Origin: Chloroflexota bacterium
Lineage (GTDB): Bacteria > Chloroflexota > Dehalococcoidia > Lucifugimonadales > UBA3495
Assembly: GCA_028875655.1 (NCBI GenBank)
Contig: JAPPCX010000070.1
Coordinates: forward strand, 1-61,440
Direction of reading: 5' to 3'
DNA: 61,440 nucleotides
Below, one piece after another: positions 57,245 through 61,440 of the stretch. Position numbers and translations under genes: made by a program. How positions within the stretch are numbered: the first letter of the stretch is position 1; every line of letters begins with the position of its first letter. A model generated the notes under the pieces. The model had not been told where the DNA came from. It worked only from the letters and a program-made list of their open reading frames with translations, and did not search any database.

Positions 57245-58390
57245 ATGACCACCGCCGATTGGGGAGACATCTACAAGGAACTCGGCGCAAAGCCCGTCAT
57301 CAACGCCACCGGCAGCGTCACCATGCTGGGCGGCTCCACGCCCATCCCCGAAGTGCGCGAGGCCATGGCCCAGGCCGACGGCGCGTACATTCCCCTCATG
57401 GAGTTGCAGGAAGCCGCCGGCAACGCCATCGCCCGCATGGTCAACGTGCCCGCCGCCTACATCACCTCCGGCGCCGGCTCCGCCCTGATGCTCGCCACCG
57501 CCGCCGCCATGGCCGGCGATGATGACGACCATATCCAGCAGCTGCCCAACACCACCGGCATGAAGAACGAAGTCCTGATCCAGACCCGTCAGCGCTACTG
57601 GTACGACCGCTGCCTGGAACTGGCCGGCGCCAAGCTGGTCATGTTTGGCTCGGAGGAGCGCACCACGCCGGAGGATCTGGAGAACGCCATCGGTCCCAAC
57701 ACCGCCGCCGTCCACTACTACGCCGTGGAGCAGGAATACGACCCCAACGCCCTGTCCCTGGAGGACACCATCGCCATCGCCCACGCCCATGACGTGCTGG
57801 TGACCGTGGACGCCGCCGGCCAGATCTACCCGCTGGAAAACTTCGGCAAGTACATCCGCATGGGCGCGGACTTCCAGTGCATCGCCGCCAAGTACATGGG
57901 CTCGCCCCAGTCCACCGGCCTGGCCCTGGGTTCGGAGGACATGATCCGCAAGATCGGCCTGCAAGCCTTCGCCAGCTACGAGGGCCGGCGGGTGCGCGGC
58001 GTCGGCCGCCCCCAGAAGGTTGACCGCCAGGAGATGATCGGCGCGGTGGCCGCCGTCCGCCACTGGATGACCATGAACCACGAGGATCGCCTCGCTGACT
58101 CAGAACGCCGCAGCCGCGCCATCCTCGGTGCCGTCGTCGGCATCCCCGGCCTCCGCGCCGAACTAATCGACAACGTCATCGGCCACCAACCCTACGGCTT
58201 GAAACTCTGGGTCGATCCTACTGTCGCCGGCTTCGACATCTACGACCTGCGCGACCGCCTCAAGGATGGCGACCCGCCCGTCTGGACCCGCGTCCGCGAC
58301 GAGGATGACTTCATCGCCATCCACATGTTCGGGCTGAATCCCGGCGAGGAAACCACCGTCGGCGAACGCATCGCCGCCCTGTTCAAGTAA
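57245..58390 (+). CDS. SelA-like PLP enzyme (DgaE-type aminotransferase-fold lyase)
   Basis: A 381-residue fold-type I PLP protein resembling SelA and D-glucosaminate-6-phosphate ammonia-lyase. It starts YKELGAKPVINATGSVTMLGG, the family's hallmark, then YIPLMELQEAAGNAIARM, AAYITSGAGSALMLATAA, VDAAGQIYP and the PLP lysine K216 in CIAAKYMGSPQSTGL. True SelA needs selenocysteine partners, none of which are here, so a catabolic lyase is more likely. GGAG lies before the ATG. It follows the MNT-HEPN gene by 27 bases. Confidence 0.85.
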   Translation: MTTADWGDIYKELGAKPVINATGSVTMLGGSTPIPEVREAMAQADGAYIPLMELQEAAGNAIARMVNVPAAYITSGAGSALMLATAAAMAGDDDDHIQQLPNTTGMKNEVLIQTRQRYWYDRCLELAGAKLVMFGSEERTTPEDLENAIGPNTAAVHYYAVEQEYDPNALSLEDTIAIAHAHDVLVTVDAAGQIYPLENFGKYIRMGADFQCIAAKYMGSPQSTGLALGSEDMIRKIGLQAFASYEGRRVRGVGRPQKVDRQEMIGAVAAVRHWMTMNHEDRLADSERRSRAILGAVVGIPGLRAELIDNVIGHQPYGLKLWVDPTVAGFDIYDLRDRLKDGDPPVWTRVRDEDDFIAIHMFGLNPGEETTVGERIAALFK

Positions 58391-58419
58391 AAAGCGCCAG
58401 TGCAGCGGCAATTCACCGT

Positions 58420-58447
58420 GTAGGGGCGAATAATTATTCGCCCCTAC
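58420..58447. repeat. interspersed 28-bp palindrome, family B
   Basis: Perfect 28-base palindrome with arms GTAGGGGCGAAT and ATTCGCCCCTAC around AATT. It matches 24724-24751 except for the central four bases. It could also stop transcription after the PLP gene. Confidence 0.85.
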
Positions 58448-58519
58448 GTGCTATGCTGGTGTCTATCCGATCATCCCAAACGAGAGTATCCGCCTCTCCC
58501 CCACCTAATGAGAAGCGCC

Positions 58520-58708
58520 ATGACTATGCTCCCGCCCCCGCATCATCCCGACGAACACCTCATGCACGCCAGAACCCAGCGCAAGTTGCAGGACGCCAAG
58601 GGAAACAAGGGAAGCCGAGGGGTAACAAAAGGCGATGTAGTGCTGGTGTCGGGACTGGCGTTTGCGGCGATATTGTTCCTTGCTTTCCTGGTCTTCCTGC
58701 TGTTCTGA
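58520..58708 (+). CDS. small single-helix membrane protein
   Basis: A 62-residue protein with a proline/histidine-rich N-terminus, a basic middle (RTQRKLQDAKGNKGSRGV) and one C-terminal hydrophobic helix of about 20 residues ending in LVFLLF. ATG 58520 and the upstream ATG 58508 are both possible. No similarity is recognised and no ribosome site is strong. It converges on the SDR gene with a 7-base gap. Function unknown. Confidence 0.45.
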   Translation: MTMLPPPHHPDEHLMHARTQRKLQDAKGNKGSRGVTKGDVVLVSGLAFAAILFLAFLVFLLF

Positions 58709-58715
58709 TTCTTCT

Positions 58716-59492
58716 CTACCGCCGCGGCGACGGCCCCAGGTGCGAGCCGGCGTCCACCAGGATGGTCTCGCCGGTGACGTGCTCCGCGCCTTCGATGAGC
58801 CACACCACCGGGTCGGCTACCGCCTCCGTGGTGCCGGCGGTTTGCAGTGGCGCGGATGCCGCGTACCGCTCGATGAACCCCTGGTAGCCGTCGCCCAGGC
58901 CGTCCCGCCACCAGCGGGTCTGCATCACGCCGGGGCACACGGCGTTGACCCGTATCTCCGGGGCGAGGGCACGGGCCAATGAGAACGTCATCACGTTCAG
59001 CGCCGCCTTGGACGCCGCGTAGGCGATGGAACTGCCCGACCCGCTGAACCCGGAGCCGGACGAGACGTTGACGATGGCCCCCTTGCCCTGCTCCTGCATG
59101 GCCGGCGCAACCGCCCGCGCCATCTGGAACGCTCCGATCACGTTCACGTCCAGGACGCGCCGGAAATCGTCCGAGGCCAGGCCCTCCAGGTCGTAGTGCG
59201 GCACGATCACCGACGTGGCGGCGTTGTTCACCAGACCGTCGATTCTGCCCCACTGCTCCAGCGCCGCCGCCGCCATCCGTCGGCAGTCCTCATCTACGGA
59301 CACGTCGGCCTGGCACAGGATGGCCTCGCCGCCGGCGGCCCGGCACGCCTCCGCCGATTCCCTGGCCTCGGCCTCGCTCCGGGTGTAGTTGATAACGACC
59401 CGCCCGCCCTTGGCCGCCAACTGCCGCGCCACCTCTGCGCCCAGTCCCGTCGCCGATCCCGTGATTATGAACACCCCGCCTTGAACTTCCAT
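58716..59492 (-). CDS. short-chain dehydrogenase/reductase
   Basis: A 258-residue classical SDR. It has the cofactor motif TGSATGLG (about 11-18), NNAATS, VNVSSGSG with the catalytic serine, and YAASKAALN with Tyr and Lys, then a WWRDGLGDGYQGFIERY substrate loop and VTGETILVDAGSHL. It is an NAD(P)-dependent alcohol/ketone oxidoreductase of unknown substrate. ATG 59492 is preferred to 59498 because GGAGG then sits 6 bases upstream. It is the last gene of the run below the betaine methyltransferases, 15 bases after the previous stop. Confidence 0.9.
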   Translation of the reverse strand: MEVQGGVFIITGSATGLGAEVARQLAAKGGRVVINYTRSEAEARESAEACRAAGGEAILCQADVSVDEDCRRMAAAALEQWGRIDGLVNNAATSVIVPHYDLEGLASDDFRRVLDVNVIGAFQMARAVAPAMQEQGKGAIVNVSSGSGFSGSGSSIAYAASKAALNVMTFSLARALAPEIRVNAVCPGVMQTRWWRDGLGDGYQGFIERYAASAPLQTAGTTEAVADPVVWLIEGAEHVTGETILVDAGSHLGPSPRR

Positions 59493-59507
59493 TATCATCC
59501 TCCGGGA

Positions 59508-60278
59508 TTACTTCTTCGCAACCTGGATTACGAAGTCCGGCTCGTAGAAATCGTAGCCGGGTACGAAGTCGCCGTAGCGTTCCACGCTGCTGAAGCCGGC
59601 GTCCTTCAAAAGGGCGGTGACGTAGTTTTGCCGGATGGGGCACAGCGTCAGGAAGTGGACGTCCCCGTCGGCGTATTCGTAGCGCATCTTCAGGATTTCC
59701 TCGGTCAGTTCTTCGGGGTTGACCTCCACCATTTCGCCCATGTAGTAGGACTGGTGCTTGCTGTGGAAACCGTTGTCGAGGATGGCGTCGTAGTTGCGCT
59801 GGTCAATGATGGCGATGCCGTCCTCGTTGAGGAGACTGTACACCTGGTTGAGGGCCCGCACCCGGTCGGATTCCTCGAACAGGTGGGTGAAAGCGTTGCC
59901 CAGGCAGATGACCGCGTCGAACCGCTCCCCGGCAAAGGCGTCGGTGAGTCGAGTCCACTCGGCCTCGACCAGACGAACGTCATCCATGCCGAACCGTTCG
60001 GCGTTCTCCCTGGCCTGGACCAGCATGTTGGGCGCGCCGTCGGCGCCGGTGACCTCAAAGCCGTCAGCGGCCAGCGTTACTACGTGGAAGCCCGTGCCGC
60101 AGGCGATGTCCAGCACGGTCTCGGCCCCGTGCTCTTTCAGGATGTTCTGGAAGAAATTGTTTTCGGCATCGGCCCGGCGTTGCCAGTCGATCAGTTCGTC
60201 CCAGCGTCCCACAAACTCCGTAGAGTACTGCTCTTTGTAGAGGTCCTTGGGGACGATGATCTCGTCGTTTTGACGCAT
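59508..60278 (-). CDS. glycine/sarcosine N-methyltransferase (betaine synthesis)
   Basis: A 256-residue SAM methyltransferase. Residues YSTEFVGRWDELIDWQRRAD, VLDIACGTGFHVVTL (SAM motif I), FDAVICLGNAFTHLFEE, IIDQRNYDAILDNG and a YGDFVPGY...DPDF-like tail match the glycine-sarcosine methyltransferases of halophiles, which make sarcosine and dimethylglycine from glycine. The dimethylglycine-methylating partner is just upstream at 60359. ATG 60278 follows AAAGGAG; the longer frame to 60731 overlaps that gene and is rejected. The product is made in the cytosol and used as an osmolyte. Confidence 0.88.
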   Translation of the reverse strand: MRQNDEIIVPKDLYKEQYSTEFVGRWDELIDWQRRADAENNFFQNILKEHGAETVLDIACGTGFHVVTLAADGFEVTGADGAPNMLVQARENAERFGMDDVRLVEAEWTRLTDAFAGERFDAVICLGNAFTHLFEESDRVRALNQVYSLLNEDGIAIIDQRNYDAILDNGFHSKHQSYYMGEMVEVNPEELTEEILKMRYEYADGDVHFLTLCPIRQNYVTALLKDAGFSSVERYGDFVPGYDFYEPDFVIQVAKK

Positions 60279-60358
60279 ATATTCTTTACTCCTTTGGTTT
60301 TTATCGGACGCCGGGCGCAGGACCGGGTCCGATGCTTTAGTTGCTTTGGTCCGATTTG

Positions 60359-61192
60359 CTAGGCGGAGGGCTTGGCCACCAGCAGGCCCCAGCCGATGTA
60401 CCCGGCGTTGCCCGAGTCCACCCAGAACGAGAGCGCGGCGACGGTGTTGTCGATGGTCTCGGCGCCGATGCGCGGCAGCAGAGCTTCCCGCTGCTCTTGC
60501 AACCGATCCCGGACCCATCCGTAGGAACGGGCCACGTGCTGCGACCAGTCCTCCTCCCGCGTGACCGTGAGTTCCAGCGCGGAGAGCGCGTTGCGGTAGT
60601 CGGGCAGGTCCCACATGTCCGGCGATTTTACCCGGTCGTAAATCCTGGCCCGGTCGGCATCCGGCGTATCGCGGCGCACCAGGATGTCGGTGAAGATGAG
60701 GACGCCGTCGGGCTTCAGGACGCGCCGGCACTCGGACAGAACGGCATTCTTGTCCGCCGCGTGCAGGAACGCTTCCTGGCTCCAGACCACGTCGTATGAA
60801 TCGTCGGGGTAGGGCAGGCTGTGGAAGTCGCCATACTCAAAAGACAGTAACCGGTCCAGGCCGGCTTCCAGTCCGCGGGATCGGGCCAGTTCCAACTCTT
60901 TCTCGCTGATGTTGGTGCCGGTCACGTGGCAGCCGAAGTTGGCCGCCAGGTAGCGCGCCGTGGAGCCGTAGCCGCAACCCAGGTCCAGGACGCGGGTCTG
61001 GGGGGTCAGCGCGACGGCCTCGGCCATGATGGCGTTGGTGTTTTCCATAGCTTCAGGGTGGGGGCAATCGTCGCAGCAAGGCACTCCCAGGTGCAGGTTG
61101 TCGCCCCAGATGGTGCGGTAGATTTCGTCCGCCGGCCCGTCGTAATAGGCCTGGGTGGTGGCAACGATGGCTTCGACGTCTTGGTGGCTCAT
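60359..61192 (-). CDS. sarcosine/dimethylglycine N-methyltransferase (betaine synthesis)
   Basis: A 277-residue SAM methyltransferase. It has QAYYDGPADEIYRTIWGDNLHLGV at the start, VLDLGCGYGSTARYLA (motif I), TGTNISEKELELARSRGL, YDVVWSQEAFLHAADKNAVL, and the tail SFWVDSGNAGYIGWGLL. These match the dimethylglycine methyltransferases that finish betaine synthesis. AGGAG lies before the ATG. Gaps to the next gene (GSMT, 80 bases) and to the MetE-like gene upstream (48 bases) suggest an operon. Confidence 0.88.
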   Translation of the reverse strand: MSHQDVEAIVATTQAYYDGPADEIYRTIWGDNLHLGVPCCDDCPHPEAMENTNAIMAEAVALTPQTRVLDLGCGYGSTARYLAANFGCHVTGTNISEKELELARSRGLEAGLDRLLSFEYGDFHSLPYPDDSYDVVWSQEAFLHAADKNAVLSECRRVLKPDGVLIFTDILVRRDTPDADRARIYDRVKSPDMWDLPDYRNALSALELTVTREEDWSQHVARSYGWVRDRLQEQREALLPRIGAETIDNTVAALSFWVDSGNAGYIGWGLLVAKPSA

Positions 61193-61240
61193 TAGCGAAA
61201 TCTCCTCATGGGGTTTTGTAGCGGCGGGCGTGCAATCGCC

Positions 61241-61440
61241 TCACCCATTGATCAGGTAGTCAACCGCCAGCCGGTGGCTCACCAGCAGGCCCGGCACCCG
61301 GTTCGGGTCCGTGCGACCCCAACCGCACTCGGTGGCCACGCTGAACGACGGCAGGAACCGCCGCGCCGTATCCATGCGGGCGCAATCACCCTCCTCGTCG
61401 TCATAGTGAATCAGGCCCAGGATGACCTCCGTATCGTCAG
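61241..61440 (-). CDS. MetE-like (cobalamin-independent methionine synthase family) protein, C-terminal part only
   Basis: Only the last 66 residues are inside the window; the gene runs off the right edge. They read EVILGLIHYDDEEGDCARMD, FLPSFSVATECGWGRTDP and VPGLLVSHRLAVDYLING. The ATECGxGR motif, with a cysteine that would bind zinc, and the late histidine are typical of short MetE-like methyltransferases. Methionine synthesis would supply SAM for the two betaine methyltransferases next to it. The identification rests on a short stretch; uroporphyrinogen-decarboxylase-like relatives are an alternative. Confidence 0.5.
   Translation of the reverse strand, partial: DDTEVILGLIHYDDEEGDCARMDTARRFLPSFSVATECGWGRTDPNRVPGLLVSHRLAVDYLING

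Noticed and set aside
1-61440. CRISPR arrays.
   Set aside because: No regularly spaced repeats were seen; the short repeats noted are dispersed and mostly palindromic.

Overview
The window is GC-rich, gene-dense bacterial chromosome. Its gene content fits an environmental Chloroflexota lineage of the Dehalococcoidia/SAR202 type. The pointers are four luciferase-like (LLM) flavin/F420 oxidoreductases in 61 kb, two cytosolic reductive-dehalogenase-like Fe-S proteins, CaiB-type CoA transferase, CoxL/XdhA-type oxidoreductase, GMC oxidoreductase, crotonase and amidohydrolase genes for scavenging organic compounds, and a corrinoid-salvage operon. No rRNA gene or marker gene that would fix the taxonomy is present, so this placement is inference.

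Layout. 0-7 kb: a partial duplication of a glycosyltransferase gene brackets a VapBC-like toxin-antitoxin pair; then a hydrolase, a hicAB pair next to tRNA-Gln(CTG), DinB-like and LLM genes, and a type II restriction-modification pair (D12-class adenine methylase plus HNH nuclease). 6.7-12.6 kb: LLM, prephenate dehydratase lacking ACT, SulP transporter, coaX-coaBC operon, lipoprotein. 12.7-20 kb: a pentapeptide-repeat/TIR-like fusion, two reductive-dehalogenase-like paralogues flanking an aminotransferase, each with its own TTGACA-type promoter, and a ThDP enzyme. 20-24.7 kb: rsmI, FAH-like hydratase, CDGSH protein, cupin/unknown/DUF4268 operon and two small helical proteins. 24.8-34.6 kb: catabolic block (XDH large subunit, CaiB, degenerate SDR, M24 peptidase, YceI lipoprotein, two LLM genes, a PD-(D/E)XK-like protein). 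34.6-37.4 kb: accessory block with a nuclease-like/ATPase operon facing a HEPN gene across a 495-bp G-rich intergenic region. 37.4-44 kb: sppA, mazG, DUF1461 protein, OGG-like glycosylase with an added zinc motif, and pduX-cobU-cobQ. 44-58 kb: PaREP1/HEPN-like small proteins, META lipoprotein, MFS exporter, amidohydrolase, GMC oxidoreductase, PLD-like/zinc protein, two AXE1-type esterases (one without its nucleophile), M20 peptidase, crotonase, MNT-HEPN fusion, SelA-like PLP enzyme. 58.7-61.4 kb: an operon for glycine betaine synthesis from glycine (two SAM methyltransferases) below a MetE-like gene cut by the window edge.

How it fits together: catabolic enzymes for small organic acids, CoA thioesters and flavin-dependent oxidations dominate. 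Corrinoid salvage (cobQ/cobU/pduX) may serve B12-dependent enzymes, perhaps including the RdhA/QueG-like pair. Toxin-antitoxin, restriction-modification and HEPN/nuclease genes sit as small islands between the metabolic blocks. Short palindromic repeats of several families lie in most intergenic gaps, and one has been read into the 3' end of coaX. No CRISPR array, IS element, rRNA gene or recognisable riboswitch was found.
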